Assembly: GCF_003478335.1 (NCBI RefSeq)
Contig: NZ_QUFB01000011.1
Span: 6,666 to 70,665, forward strand
DNA length: 64,000 nt
Origin: Clostridium sp. AM49-4BH
Lineage (GTDB): Bacteria > Bacillota > Clostridia > Lachnospirales > Lachnospiraceae
Reading direction: 5' to 3'
Part shown: positions 47,609-57,285 of the stretch, piece by piece
Layout: each line of letters opens with the position of its first letter
How positions within the stretch are numbered: the first letter of the stretch is position 1
Notes under the pieces: model-generated
The model's database searches: none
What the model saw: only the letters and a program-made list of their open reading frames with translations
What the model was told of the DNA's origin: nothing
Position numbers and translations under genes: made by a program

Positions 47609-48901
47609 TTATTTCTTCTTTACTTCCAGAGCTTCTTTGCCACCCATATACGGACGCAGAGCTTCCGGAATACGTACGCTTCCGTCTTCCTGCAAATTGT
47701 TCTCCAAAAAGGCGATCAACATACGAGGTGGTGCAACCACTGTATTATTCAGCGTATGTGCAAAATATTTGCTGCCGTCTTCCTTACGGACACGGATCTG
47801 CAAACGTCTTGCCTGTGCGTCTCCCAAATTGGAGCAGCTTCCTACCTCAAAATACTTCTTCTGACGTGGAGACCAAGCCTCAACGTCGATGGATTTTACT
47901 TTCAGATCTGCAAGATCTCCGGAGCAGCACTCCAGCGTACGGACCGGAATATCCAGCGTACGGAACAGATCTACCGTATTCTGCCACAACTTATCAAACC
48001 AAACCGGACTTTCTTCCGGCTTACAAACTACGATCATTTCCTGTTTCTCGAACTGATGGATTCGATACACGCCACGCTCCTCGATGCCGTGAGCACCCTT
48101 TTCCTTACGGAAGCATGGGGAATAACTGGTCAATGTCTTTGGCAGATCCTTTTCATCGGTGATCGTATCAATAAATTTACCGATCATAGAATGCTCACTT
48201 GTACCGATCAGGAACAGATCTTCGCCCTCGATCTTGTACATCATCGCATCCATTTCCGCAAAACTCATAACACCGGTCACGACATTGCTTCGGATCATGT
48301 ATGGCGGAATGCAGTAAGTGAAACCACGATCGATCATGAAATCTCTTGCATAGGCAAGTACAGCAGAATGCAGTCTGGCAATGTCACCCATCAGATAATA
48401 GAAACCATTTCCTGCCACTTTACCGGCAGCATCAATGTCTAATCCATCAAAACTCTCCATGATCTGTGCATGATACGGAATCTCATAATCCGGCACTACC
48501 GGCTCACCATAGCGTTTAATCTCAACATTTTCGCTGTCATCTTTACCAATCGGAACACTTGGATCAATAATATTTGGAATAACAAGCATGATCTCACGAA
48601 CTTTTGCTTGGAGTTCTTTCTCCTTTGCTGCAAGCTCCTCAAGACGAGCTGCATTTTTGTTTACTTCCTGCTTCTTTGCCTCTGCCTCTTCCTTCTTGCC
48701 CTGTCCCATCAAAGCGCCGATTTCCTTAGAAATCTTTTTGCGGGAGGCACGAAGCTCATCTGCTTCCTGCTGTGTCTTGCGCGCCTCAGCATCTAATGCA
48801 ATGACCTCGTCTACCAACGGAAGCTTGTCATCCTGGAATTTGTTTTTGATGTTTTGCTTTACCACATCTGGATTTTCTCTTAAAAATTTAATGTCTAACA
48901 T
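47609..48901 (-). CDS. serS: Serine--tRNA ligase
   Basis: A 430-residue class II synthetase. The N-terminal ~100 residues form the tRNA-binding coiled coil (LRASRKKISKEIGALMGQGKKEEAEAKK). Motif 2 is SPCFRKEKGAHG, and motif 3 lies near NNTVVAPPRMLIAFLENN. The serine-binding loop reads LIGTSEHSMIG. Bacterial SerRS usually has PTAEVPLT there, whereas TSE followed by a polar residue is seen in archaeal and eukaryotic SerRS. It charges tRNA-Ser and, for selenocysteine, tRNA-Sec. It has no T-box leader. Confidence 0.93.
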   Translation of the reverse strand: MLDIKFLRENPDVVKQNIKNKFQDDKLPLVDEVIALDAEARKTQQEADELRASRKKISKEIGALMGQGKKEEAEAKKQEVNKNAARLEELAAKEKELQAKVREIMLVIPNIIDPSVPIGKDDSENVEIKRYGEPVVPDYEIPYHAQIMESFDGLDIDAAGKVAGNGFYYLMGDIARLHSAVLAYARDFMIDRGFTYCIPPYMIRSNVVTGVMSFAEMDAMMYKIEGEDLFLIGTSEHSMIGKFIDTITDEKDLPKTLTSYSPCFRKEKGAHGIEERGVYRIHQFEKQEMIVVCKPEESPVWFDKLWQNTVDLFRTLDIPVRTLECCSGDLADLKVKSIDVEAWSPRQKKYFEVGSCSNLGDAQARRLQIRVRKEDGSKYFAHTLNNTVVAPPRMLIAFLENNLQEDGSVRIPEALRPYMGGKEALEVKKK

Positions 48902-48993
48902 ATTTCCTCATTTCTGCACACAGTTCGTATGCGTATATTGTTGATAAGTGTACTGTGACAGCCTGCTTGAATAAGCTGCTATAGTCCTGCGCC

Positions 48994-49554
48994 CTACTGT
49001 GCTGCCGTCGCTGACGGTGCAGGCGCATCTGAAGGTGCTTCACTCGGCGTCGCTGACGGTGCAGGCGCATCTGAAGGTGTTTCACTCGGCGTCACTGTCG
49101 GCTCCGGTATCTGCGTCGCTCCCGGTGTCACTGTCGGCTCCGGCGTTGCTGTTGCCTTTGGCTTTGGCTTTTTCACCGTCTTTTTGTATTTGCCAATCTT
49201 GATCGGCTTTGAAAATTTACCATGCACGATGCGATAACCTTTGGTACGGAATGCACGCACCTTCACATAATACACTTTCGATGCTTTAAGCTTGCGAAGC
49301 ACAACCGTGCGCTTCTTTGTCGGCATGACAATACGGTATCTCGCCTTTTTGGACGTCTTAACTGCAATCTGATACCCGGTTGCTTTGCCTCTCTTCTTTA
49401 TCTTAATCTTTGCCTGTGTCTTAGACCGTTTCACCAAAGACACACTCGGTCTGGATGGTTTAGGCGCTGCCTGCACCTTTGTTGTTCCTATCGAAGTTAA
49501 ACATAACGCCAAGATCAGGATCAATGTTCCGAATTTACGTAACTGCTCTTTCAT
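48994..49554 (-). CDS. Small secreted protein with a fibronectin III-like domain
   Basis: A 186-residue product with a signal peptide (LRKFGTLILILALCLTSIGTTKVQA), an FnIII-like domain of about 90 residues very rich in Lys and Arg (GYQIAVKTSKKARYRI, YYVKVRAFRTKGYRI), and a Pro/Thr/Glu/Ala-rich tail without an anchor. It resembles the extracellular adhesion modules common in Lachnospiraceae. ATG at 49554 follows GGAGG by 11 bases. It stands alone. Function is unknown, and the positive charge suggests wall-polymer binding. Confidence 0.72.
   Translation of the reverse strand: MKEQLRKFGTLILILALCLTSIGTTKVQAAPKPSRPSVSLVKRSKTQAKIKIKKRGKATGYQIAVKTSKKARYRIVMPTKKRTVVLRKLKASKVYYVKVRAFRTKGYRIVHGKFSKPIKIGKYKKTVKKPKPKATATPEPTVTPGATQIPEPTVTPSETPSDAPAPSATPSEAPSDAPAPSATAAQ
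49009..49086 (-). repeat. 39-bp direct repeat in the tail of the secreted protein
   Basis: Two near-identical copies of a 39-base unit encode the repeated EAPSDAPAPSATPS-like end of the protein. A third frame of the repeat gives the artefactual ORF MKHLQMRLHRQRR. Confidence 0.8.
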
Positions 49555-49725
49555 TGTTCTGCTTTCCTCCATTTCTGTACAATGTGCTCTCGGAATCTTC
49601 TAAACGAAGAATTTCGAAAGTACGTTTCAATATAGCCCACCCAAAAATATACCGTCATTTCCCCTGATGTGTCAAGACTCGCAGGGTATTTTTAATCTGC
49701 CACTGCATCCGGCAGGTGTCTTCTA

Positions 49726-52272
49726 CTACTGTAGGAAGCACTTTTCAAACACATTATTACGCATTGCTCCATAGAAGATCTCACCTTCCAACATATCGCA
49801 ACCAATTTCGCGTGCGTATTCCTCTTGAAGCTTGGTGTGGATCCCACCACAATAAACGGTCATCCCAAGCTCTTTTGCCATGATAACAATGTTTTTAAGG
49901 ATCGTCTTCTCACGCTCGCCATTCTTACCACCCATAAAACACTCTGCATGGAACTTGATCCCTTTGACCGGGATCGTGCGCAGAGAATGCAATGCCGTGT
50001 GATGGGATGCAAATCGACTGATCACGATCTGATATCCTCTCTTGCAAAGCTGCTCCAATGCCACCTGCAGCGCACTGGTCATATCCGCAAAATAACGTTC
50101 GTGCACTTCTATGATCAAGTCCGACGGATCCATTTTATTTTGCACTTCCACAATATTTTCGATCATGGACAAAGCATTTCGTGCCGACAACTGGCTTGCC
50201 GTCATTTGAATAGCAAGCGGAACCGTTTTCAACCCCTTTGCCTTTCTGGCGCCGAAGCTGCAGCACACCTGATTCAACAGGAAATAAGAAAATTTATCCA
50301 ACCTTCCTCCACGTTCGATATAATGCAAAATGCCATCCGTCTCTAAATACTGTCCATCCTGCATCTGAATCCGTGCAACCGCCGTACAGCCTACAACGTT
50401 CTCTTTATCTCCCTGAATACGCGGCAAATAGCATATTTCAACTGTCTGCTTTTCCATAGCATCGAGTATTTCCTGAATGATCCGTTCCTCTCGGAAACGT
50501 TCTTGCTGAAGATCATCGGTATAAATCGCATAATGGTTACCCTTGATCCCTTTGATACTTCTTCGTGCAAGATCCGCTTTCTCCAACATATCACCAAGCT
50601 CATTATCCGTCGGCTCAACCAGATACAAGCCATTCGTTGTATCAAACCCGATCTGGTTCTCCCCATTCGTAATCTCATCCTGATAGTGCATCATTCGAGA
50701 CAATTTTTTTAACAGGGTCTTATGATCCTGGTAAGGGAAAATAGCAACAAAATAATCTCCGTCTACTCTGGCGCACAGGCCACCTCGCTCCACAAACTTT
50801 TGAAGCACCCTGGAAAATTTCAACAGGATTTCATTACTAATGGAAAAGCCATAATGATGACTAAACTTGCGAAATTCATCAATATCAGCGCACATCAACG
50901 CATAGCGCTTGTCATCCGTTCGTTCTGCCAACATTTCTCTTGCCTTGTCCAAAAACTTTGCATACGGAATCATTCCCGTCAAAGTATCTTCAAACTTTGC
51001 CTGACTAGACTTAGCGATCCGCATTAATTTCGTACTGAGTTTCGTGTTGTTCGATGCTGCCGCGATCTCTGCTTCCGCAGAATCTGCCAGTGCATTATCC
51101 AGCACACGAGTGATCCCATATACTTTCACCGGCTTATCACTCACACCATCTCCCACCGAGACACTCGCCACTTCCATATGACGATATTCTCCATGGTTGT
51201 CCTTCATGCGATAAACACCGCGATGACCGCCCAGTTCCTCTTCACGCCTCTTAAGCGCCTGACGAAAACGCTCCACGTCATCCGGGTGTAAAAATTCTCC
51301 TAACTGACTTTCGTTAAACTGCCCCTCTAAAATACTCTCGTTAGAATATGTTTCATCTAAATTGCCGCCACGACTAAGTACACGCGTCGCAATATCATAG
51401 GTCCAAGTCGTCTCACGCATGAATTTTGCAATAATGTCCGAACGCTCAGCAACTTCCTCAAACTGCTTTTCCAACTGTTTGCGCTTTGTAATATCCATAA
51501 TGATGCATAGATATACCGGTTCTCCGTTATCATCATCAATACGACATCCATTGACATAAGACCAGCAGACATCTCCTGTTTTGGAGATGATCCGATACTC
51601 AAAGCCGACCAAACCACGATTTTCTACAGAAGCCTTGACCTGTCTTTTGACCATTTCCGCATCTGCAGGATACAACACACGGTCACAATAGTCTCCAAAA
51701 TTAATCTGATATTCTTCCTTGGAATATCCAGCCAGTCGATAAAATCCATCATTTGCATACAACAGCTTAAAATCTGTCATGCGCAGCTTGATCACACCAC
51801 CCGGAATACTATTGGAGATCAGCTCTGCATCTCGTTTTGCCTCATACGCTTCTAACAGATTGCGTCTCGACTGTGTGATGTCCAAACATGAGGCAAAATA
51901 GACCCTCTGCCCTTTCATATCTGCCGGATGCGCTGAAACAGACACCCAGATCACTGCTCCGTCTTTGCGCCGCGCACGGTGTTCTAACTGAATCTTGCCC
52001 CCCACAGCCGTCTGTCTGGCGATCAAATTTCGTATCTTTTGACGGTCTTCCGGAAGGATCATTTCCATAACACTTCCATGATATATTTCTGAAAACTCTT
52101 CTCTTGTGCACTGCATTAATGAATAAAAGCGTTCATTCGCATACATAAGCTCAATCTGCGATCCCGGCTTTGCCACAAACATCGCACATTCGGACATATT
52201 AAGTAAGCGTCTTAAGTCCTGTTCATCTAAACCCATCTGCCCCGTTGTCTTTGCTGTCTCAATATCGCTCAT
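49726..52272 (-). CDS. Three-PAS protein with degenerate GGDEF and EAL domains
   Basis: An 848-residue sensor: three PAS domains (about residues 15-135, 150-270 and 280-390), a GGDEF-type domain (about 430-590) and an EAL-type domain (about 600-848). The GGDEF motif has become VDGDYF (RVDGDYFVAIF), and the EAL motif is AVARI in GCTAVARI. The later EAL metal motif, usually DDFG, reads SRFA. It therefore probably neither makes nor degrades c-di-GMP. It may instead bind the nucleotide or a partner. It has no membrane segments. ATG at 52272 is followed by a short Thr-rich start. Confidence 0.85.
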   Translation of the reverse strand: MSDIETAKTTGQMGLDEQDLRRLLNMSECAMFVAKPGSQIELMYANERFYSLMQCTREEFSEIYHGSVMEMILPEDRQKIRNLIARQTAVGGKIQLEHRARRKDGAVIWVSVSAHPADMKGQRVYFASCLDITQSRRNLLEAYEAKRDAELISNSIPGGVIKLRMTDFKLLYANDGFYRLAGYSKEEYQINFGDYCDRVLYPADAEMVKRQVKASVENRGLVGFEYRIISKTGDVCWSYVNGCRIDDDNGEPVYLCIIMDITKRKQLEKQFEEVAERSDIIAKFMRETTWTYDIATRVLSRGGNLDETYSNESILEGQFNESQLGEFLHPDDVERFRQALKRREEELGGHRGVYRMKDNHGEYRHMEVASVSVGDGVSDKPVKVYGITRVLDNALADSAEAEIAAASNNTKLSTKLMRIAKSSQAKFEDTLTGMIPYAKFLDKAREMLAERTDDKRYALMCADIDEFRKFSHHYGFSISNEILLKFSRVLQKFVERGGLCARVDGDYFVAIFPYQDHKTLLKKLSRMMHYQDEITNGENQIGFDTTNGLYLVEPTDNELGDMLEKADLARRSIKGIKGNHYAIYTDDLQQERFREERIIQEILDAMEKQTVEICYLPRIQGDKENVVGCTAVARIQMQDGQYLETDGILHYIERGGRLDKFSYFLLNQVCCSFGARKAKGLKTVPLAIQMTASQLSARNALSMIENIVEVQNKMDPSDLIIEVHERYFADMTSALQVALEQLCKRGYQIVISRFASHHTALHSLRTIPVKGIKFHAECFMGGKNGEREKTILKNIVIMAKELGMTVYCGGIHTKLQEEYAREIGCDMLEGEIFYGAMRNNVFEKCFLQ

Positions 52273-52320
52273 TCGTATCCCTCCCTTTCTGCACCAGAGT
52301 TTCTTTTCGAAAATCTCATC

Positions 52321-53490
52321 CTATAAATGACATGGACCGGATCCAATCTCAACGACATAAAAATCTGCCGCATATCCGATCTTATCCTTATATGCCTTGC
52401 CTACCTGTGCAATAAATGCATCAACCGCCTCATCTTTCACAATACTCACTGTACATCCGCCAAATCCTGCTCCGGTCATACGAGAACCGATGACACCATC
52501 TACTTCCCAAGCCTGTTCCACAAGCGTATCTAACTCTTTTCCTGTCACCTCATAATCATCACGCAAAGATACGTGAGAAGCGTTCATCAATTGTCCGAAC
52601 AGTTCAATGTTATTTTCCTGCAACGCTTTCACTGCCTTGATCGTACGCTGATTCTCATAAACAGCATGCTTTGCTCTCTTGCGTCTGACATCATCCTTGA
52701 TCGCTGACTTCACCTGTTCAAACTGCTCCTCCGTCAGATCGCCGAGCGTCTGGATCGGCATCTCCTTTTGAATCTCTGCCAATGCCGTCTCACACTCCTC
52801 ACGGCGTTCATTGTACTTCGAATCGCCCAGGCCGCGCTTTTTATTACTGCATGCGATCACAATCTTCGCACCGTCCAGATGAACCGGAGCATATTCATAA
52901 GAAAGATCTGCCGTATCCAAAAAGATTGCATGATCCTTTTTGCCCATTGCGATCGCAAACTGATCCATGATCCCACAATTCACACCGTTGAATTTATTCT
53001 CCGAAAACTGGCCGATCAGCGCCAAATCCTGATTTGAAATACCAAGTCCAAACAATTCGCTCAAAATATAGCCGGTAACCACCTCTACAGATGCAGAAGA
53101 AGACAATCCCGAACCGTTCGGGATATTACCAAACAACAGAAGGTCAATACCCTCATTGATCTCATAGCCCCTCTGTCCTAACGCCCAAATGATTCCCTTC
53201 GGATAATTCGTCCATCCGGCTTCCCTGCATGGTTTCAGATCATCCAGACTGGAAGTAATGATACCAAGATGTTCAAAATTCATCGAGAAAAAGCGTAACT
53301 TTCTGTCGTTTCTCTTGCGAGCCACAGCATAAGTACCTATCGTCAATGCGCATGGGAATACATGCCCACCGTTATAATCTGTATGTTCACCGATCAAATT
53401 TACACGCCCCGGTGCAAAAAATGCGTGTGCCTCTCCTTCGCCATATACTTCCCTGAATTTCTGCAAAATCGTATTCTTAATATCCTTCAT
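52321..53490 (-). CDS. galK: Galactokinase
   Basis: A 389-residue GHMP kinase. The signature FFAPGRVNLIGEHTDYNGGHVFPCAL is near residue 25, the ATP loop NGSGLSSSASVEV near 120, and GSRMTGAGFGGCTVSIV near 335. It phosphorylates galactose in the Leloir pathway. The other gal genes are not in this window. There is a 48-base gap to the PAS protein downstream. Confidence 0.95.
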   Translation of the reverse strand: MKDIKNTILQKFREVYGEGEAHAFFAPGRVNLIGEHTDYNGGHVFPCALTIGTYAVARKRNDRKLRFFSMNFEHLGIITSSLDDLKPCREAGWTNYPKGIIWALGQRGYEINEGIDLLLFGNIPNGSGLSSSASVEVVTGYILSELFGLGISNQDLALIGQFSENKFNGVNCGIMDQFAIAMGKKDHAIFLDTADLSYEYAPVHLDGAKIVIACSNKKRGLGDSKYNERREECETALAEIQKEMPIQTLGDLTEEQFEQVKSAIKDDVRRKRAKHAVYENQRTIKAVKALQENNIELFGQLMNASHVSLRDDYEVTGKELDTLVEQAWEVDGVIGSRMTGAGFGGCTVSIVKDEAVDAFIAQVGKAYKDKIGYAADFYVVEIGSGPCHL

Positions 53491-53699
53491 ATCTCCTCAT
53501 TTCTGCGCTGGAAATCATGTGTTTTGTAGTATTTACTTGCACGGACCTCTTCCCGGCATTCTTCTGCGTCCCATGCGCCGACGCAAATATTTCTTTGAAC
53601 TTATATTTTACAATATTTTGTGGTCTCTTTCAAGAACAAACGCAAAGCCAGCACTTTGCTTTTGTCACGCTACACAACAGCAGTTCCTATTAAGGAACG

Positions 53700-53729
53700 A
53701 AAAAAGGAAGCATCTATTTCGATGCTTCC
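53700..53729 (-). terminator. Terminator that contains the PqqD-like stop codon
   Basis: GGAAGCATC pairs with GATGCTTCC around a six-base loop, followed by six Ts on the minus strand. The stop codon of the PqqD-like gene lies in the loop, so the last codons are part of the stem. Confidence 0.85.
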
Positions 53730-54085
53730 CTTTTCGTATCTTTACCTGATGGTGTCAATATCACAAATCCATGCCCCTGCAGTGTACGGAAATACGCCAG
53801 CAATCTGTCATATAACGGCTCGGCATCCTCGCCGAACTCCTCCTTCACTAACAGAGCAATATCATAAATCGTATGCACACCATCTATTTGTTTCCAAATG
53901 AAACTCCCGAACTGTTCCAAGGCAATGTGGCTGACTGCCGGACGCCCAAAACATTTCTGGGCAATGCGGTTAAACACACCCTTGTTCTCGACATCCACCG
54001 TCACCCGATGCTCATCGTCTTCCGTCCAGTTCAGTTTTTCCGAAATACGCGGAACATAATCCAACAAATTATTGTCTTTCTTCAC
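53714..54085 (-). CDS. PqqD family peptide-binding protein
   Basis: A 123-residue protein. From about residue 45, IALEQFGSFIWKQIDGVHTIYDIALLVKEEFGEDAEPLYDRLLAYFRTLQGHGF follows the PqqD winged-helix pattern. PqqD chaperones carry a precursor peptide to radical SAM enzymes. No radical SAM gene or precursor is visible. The gene starts with GTG, one base inside the stop of the OPT gene (TAGTG), so the pair is translationally coupled. The partner may be the transporter. Confidence 0.78.
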   Translation of the reverse strand: MKKDNNLLDYVPRISEKLNWTEDDEHRVTVDVENKGVFNRIAQKCFGRPAVSHIALEQFGSFIWKQIDGVHTIYDIALLVKEEFGEDAEPLYDRLLAYFRTLQGHGFVILTPSGKDTKREASK

Positions 54086-56022
54086 TATTTTTCTACCTTT
54101 GCTTCTTTACTCCAGATAGTAAACTTCAGGACAACCAAAATGATCACTGCCATGACTGCAAGGCCACCTGCTTGTCCCAAATTAAGGACACCAGAAAGAT
54201 CCACTAAGCTTGCAACCGTCTTGCCCTTAATCGTTACTACAGCAAGAACAGCAAGCAAAATACCAACCAGTCCTTCACCCGCGATCATACCGGAGCAGCA
54301 AAGTACACCGTTATTGATAACTTTGTCTTTGTTCGCTTTGCCGTCATAAACCTTCTCTAAGATCAGACGAAGTACACCACCTACCATAATGCAGGCAGAA
54401 AGTTCGATCGGCAAATACAAACCAATGGCAAACGGCAGAACCGGGATAGATAATAACTCGATCATAATTGCAATAAACACACCGATAAATACAAGTGCCC
54501 AAGGAAGATTTCCGCCCATAACACCTTCAACGATCATCTTCATCAAAGTTGCCTGTGGTGCAGCAAGCTCAGCCGTACCAAATCCCCACGCACTATTCAA
54601 CAAGTAAAGTACAAAACCGATCGTTACTGCTGAAACAACCGCACCGATCAACTCACCGTACTGCTGCTTCACCGGAGTTGCACCAAGAATATATCCTGTT
54701 TTCAAATCCTGTGACATATCACCAGCCATTGCTGCAACGATACAGATTACAGAGCCGATTGCAATCGCTGCGATCATTCCTGACGCACCGGTATTGCCCG
54801 TTGCTTTAAGGATCAAGCTGGTGATCAACAACGTTGCGATCGCCATTCCGGATACCGGGTTGTTACTACTGCCGACCAATCCAACCATACGAGAGGAAAC
54901 CGTAGCAAAAAAGAATCCAAAGATAACAATGATGACAGCGCCCAAAATACCAATCGGAATGACCGGAAGTGCTGCGATCAAAATGATCAAAATAGCAAGC
55001 ATTCCAAGTACTACACCAATATTCAGATCACGGTTCGTACGCTCCTCTTTGCCGATCTTTTCTTTATTAAAGATACCTTTCATCGCTTCGGCAAAGGTAC
55101 GGCAGATCAATGGCAATGATTTGATCAAGCTGATAATTCCACCGGCTGCAACGGCACCTGCGCCGATATAACGGATATAATTCGACCAGATTCCAGACGC
55201 TCCGCTTGTTTTCCATACTTCTGCGATAGAAACTGTTGCAGGGTACAGTACCGTATGTGCACCAAATAAATAGATCGCCGGGATCAACACCAGCCAGCCA
55301 AGAATGGCACCCGCAAACATATAAGAAGCAATCTTAAAGCCACAAATGTAACCTACACTGATCAATGCCGGATAAACCTCTGTACTGATCTCTCCGTGAA
55401 TCTTATTGATCGTCAATGTTGCGACATTAGAAACAACCTTGAAACCGTCCACGATAAACTTAATCAAAGCAGAAACACCCATTCCAATAAACACGACTGC
55501 TGCATTAGCGCCGCCTTCCTGTCCGGCAAGCAAAACCTCTGCACACGCTGTTCCCTCCGGATACGGAAGGGTTCCATGCTCTTTTACGATCAATGCCTTG
55601 CGCAATGGCACCATGAAACAAATGCCTAACAGACCGCCGATCATTGCAATTAAAGCAATCTCCACAATACCAGGCATCTGTGCCTTACCTTCAGCTGCCC
55701 ACAAAAACAATGCCGGCATCGTAAAGATCGCACCGGCTGCCAAAGACTCACCGGCAGAACCGATCGTCTGCACCATGTTGCTTTCCAAGATCGTATCGTC
55801 CTTCTTTGTGGAAAAACGTCCGATCAGCTTATACACCCCCATGCCAATAACTGCTGCAGGAATAGACGCTGAAACCGTCATACCTACACGAAGCCCTAAG
55901 TAAGCATTGGCCGCTCCAAAGACAATTGCCAGCAGCACACCGATAATGATCGATGACGGCGTAAATTCCGGCAATACCTTATCTGCACTTACGTAGGGTT
56001 TGAAAGAATTGTTCTCTTCCAT
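54085..56022 (-). CDS. OPT family oligopeptide transporter
   Basis: A 645-residue membrane protein with about 14 hydrophobic segments. Family landmarks are NAYLGLRVGMTVSASIPAAVIG near the N-terminus, VSSRMVGLVGSSNNPVSGMAIAT in the middle and PFAIGLYLPIELSACIMVGG near the end. OPT proteins use proton-driven import of peptides or metal-peptide chelates. This is the bacterial OPT (YSL-like) form. GTG of the PqqD-like gene overlaps its stop. Confidence 0.9.
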   Translation of the reverse strand: MEENNSFKPYVSADKVLPEFTPSSIIIGVLLAIVFGAANAYLGLRVGMTVSASIPAAVIGMGVYKLIGRFSTKKDDTILESNMVQTIGSAGESLAAGAIFTMPALFLWAAEGKAQMPGIVEIALIAMIGGLLGICFMVPLRKALIVKEHGTLPYPEGTACAEVLLAGQEGGANAAVVFIGMGVSALIKFIVDGFKVVSNVATLTINKIHGEISTEVYPALISVGYICGFKIASYMFAGAILGWLVLIPAIYLFGAHTVLYPATVSIAEVWKTSGASGIWSNYIRYIGAGAVAAGGIISLIKSLPLICRTFAEAMKGIFNKEKIGKEERTNRDLNIGVVLGMLAILIILIAALPVIPIGILGAVIIVIFGFFFATVSSRMVGLVGSSNNPVSGMAIATLLITSLILKATGNTGASGMIAAIAIGSVICIVAAMAGDMSQDLKTGYILGATPVKQQYGELIGAVVSAVTIGFVLYLLNSAWGFGTAELAAPQATLMKMIVEGVMGGNLPWALVFIGVFIAIMIELLSIPVLPFAIGLYLPIELSACIMVGGVLRLILEKVYDGKANKDKVINNGVLCCSGMIAGEGLVGILLAVLAVVTIKGKTVASLVDLSGVLNLGQAGGLAVMAVIILVVLKFTIWSKEAKVEK

Positions 56023-56345
56023 AATAAATAAACCTCCTTAAATTCTAAGACCAAAGCGTCAAAGTCGTAAAAAAGCCTGTCAGGCAAATCCAGACCAAAT
56101 AGAACGATTTTAACACTAGAATCTTTTTGACAAAAAAAAGAACTTGCGCCCTTATAACATCGATTTCTGTTCATCAAACGCAAGCATTTTCAATTGTATC
56201 ATAAGAATTTTCAAAAAGCAAGAAGAATGCCATTTTTATGAAAATTCCGGCAAATTCATGAAAAAATTTCCCAACAATTTCTAATTTGTTTTCCTAAAAT
56301 CGGATCACGCTACCCCAAAAAATATGCCAGGACCAGAAATCATTT

Positions 56346-56606
56346 TTAGGAATGCCAATATGGTTTCTGGTCTTTGTGCGAAAATCCGCGCAAAGTTTCT
56401 TGATAGGCGGCGATTTTGTGTTGATACTCTGCAATCTGTTTATCCTTTAATCGTCCCTTGTCCGACAACTCTTGAAACTTCTGTTCCAAAAGAACAAACG
56501 CCTCCTGCGCTGCATCCTTGTAATTATTGGCAATATTCGAGTCAATCTCCTGCACGATCGTCTCTAACTCCTTATTTTTGCCAAGTCCATGTATAAATTC
56601 AAACAT
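56346..56606 (-). CDS. Small helical protein of unknown function
   Basis: An 86-residue acidic/helical protein with long runs of Glu, Gln and Lys that predict coiled coil (AAQEAFVLLEQKFQELSDKGRL). There are no Cys pairs, no signal peptide and no membrane segments. A homologue family is not recognised. It lies directly downstream of the low-molecular-weight phosphatase, with AGAGG before its ATG, so the two may be co-transcribed. Confidence 0.55.
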   Translation of the reverse strand: MFEFIHGLGKNKELETIVQEIDSNIANNYKDAAQEAFVLLEQKFQELSDKGRLKDKQIAEYQHKIAAYQETLRGFSHKDQKPYWHS

Positions 56607-56632
56607 CTTTACCTCTTTTCTATACTTCCCAT

Positions 56633-56700
56633 CTTATAACTTTCCCTGTCTTATAGCTTTCCCTGTCTTATAGCTTTCCCTGTCTTATAACTTTCCTTGC
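56633..56700. repeat. Four tandem copies of a 17-bp unit
   Basis: CTTATA(A/G)CTTTCCCTGT occurs four times in a row from 56633 to 56700, the last copy slightly changed. The first repeat, seen from the gene, contains the phosphatase stop codon, and the others follow in its 3' flank. Confidence 0.85.
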
Positions 56701-57149
56701 TTCCGCAAATATGCCAAAAATCCTTCACACCCATCCAACACATCTCGATACGTTTCATCAAAATTACCCGTATACCATGGGTCCGCAATCTCACCGGGAC
56801 GATCTGTGAAGTCCAACAAAAGGGACACCTTCTGCTCCGGATCCTTTCCAAAAATCCGCATCATATTGCGGTAGTTCCATTGATCCATTCCGATGATATG
56901 ATCAAAGTTGCGGTAATCACTTTTTCGTACCTGCTTGGCATAATGTTCCAAAACAGGGACTCCAACCTGTCGTAACTTTGCGACCGTTCCGTGGTGCGGC
57001 CCATTGCCAATCTCCTCTGTGCTTGTCGCCATGGAATCAATGTAAAAATTGTCTGTGTATCCGGCACGGTTTACAAGGTCCTGTAGGACGAACTGCGCCA
57101 TTGTGCTGCGGCAGATGTTGCCGTGGCAGATGAAACATACTCTAATCAT
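56685..57149 (-). CDS. Low molecular weight protein-tyrosine-phosphatase
   Basis: A 154-residue LMW-PTP: the P-loop CHGNICRST (C-x5-R-S) is at residues 8-15, and the late acid Asp lies in EIADPWYTGNFDET. It removes phosphate from Tyr or, in ArsC-like relatives, reduces arsenate. The ADPWY acid loop supports phosphatase activity. The stop codon is the beginning of the 17-bp tandem repeat. Confidence 0.92.
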   Translation of the reverse strand: MIRVCFICHGNICRSTMAQFVLQDLVNRAGYTDNFYIDSMATSTEEIGNGPHHGTVAKLRQVGVPVLEHYAKQVRKSDYRNFDHIIGMDQWNYRNMMRIFGKDPEQKVSLLLDFTDRPGEIADPWYTGNFDETYRDVLDGCEGFLAYLRKQGKL

Positions 57150-57285
57150 AATTTTTCATATCCTTTTAACACCGTTCAATACCTGAAATCTCTTACCACA
57201 TCAATAATATTGAAACGATATATAATTTTTCATTATTTTCTTATTACACCCTGTAAATTACTATTTTCTTTCATTTGAAAGGTGT

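Noticed and set aside
48888..49085. 65-residue Arg/Gln-rich frame at the end of the secreted protein gene
   Set aside because: It is another frame of the 39-bp repeat and has no independent start signals.
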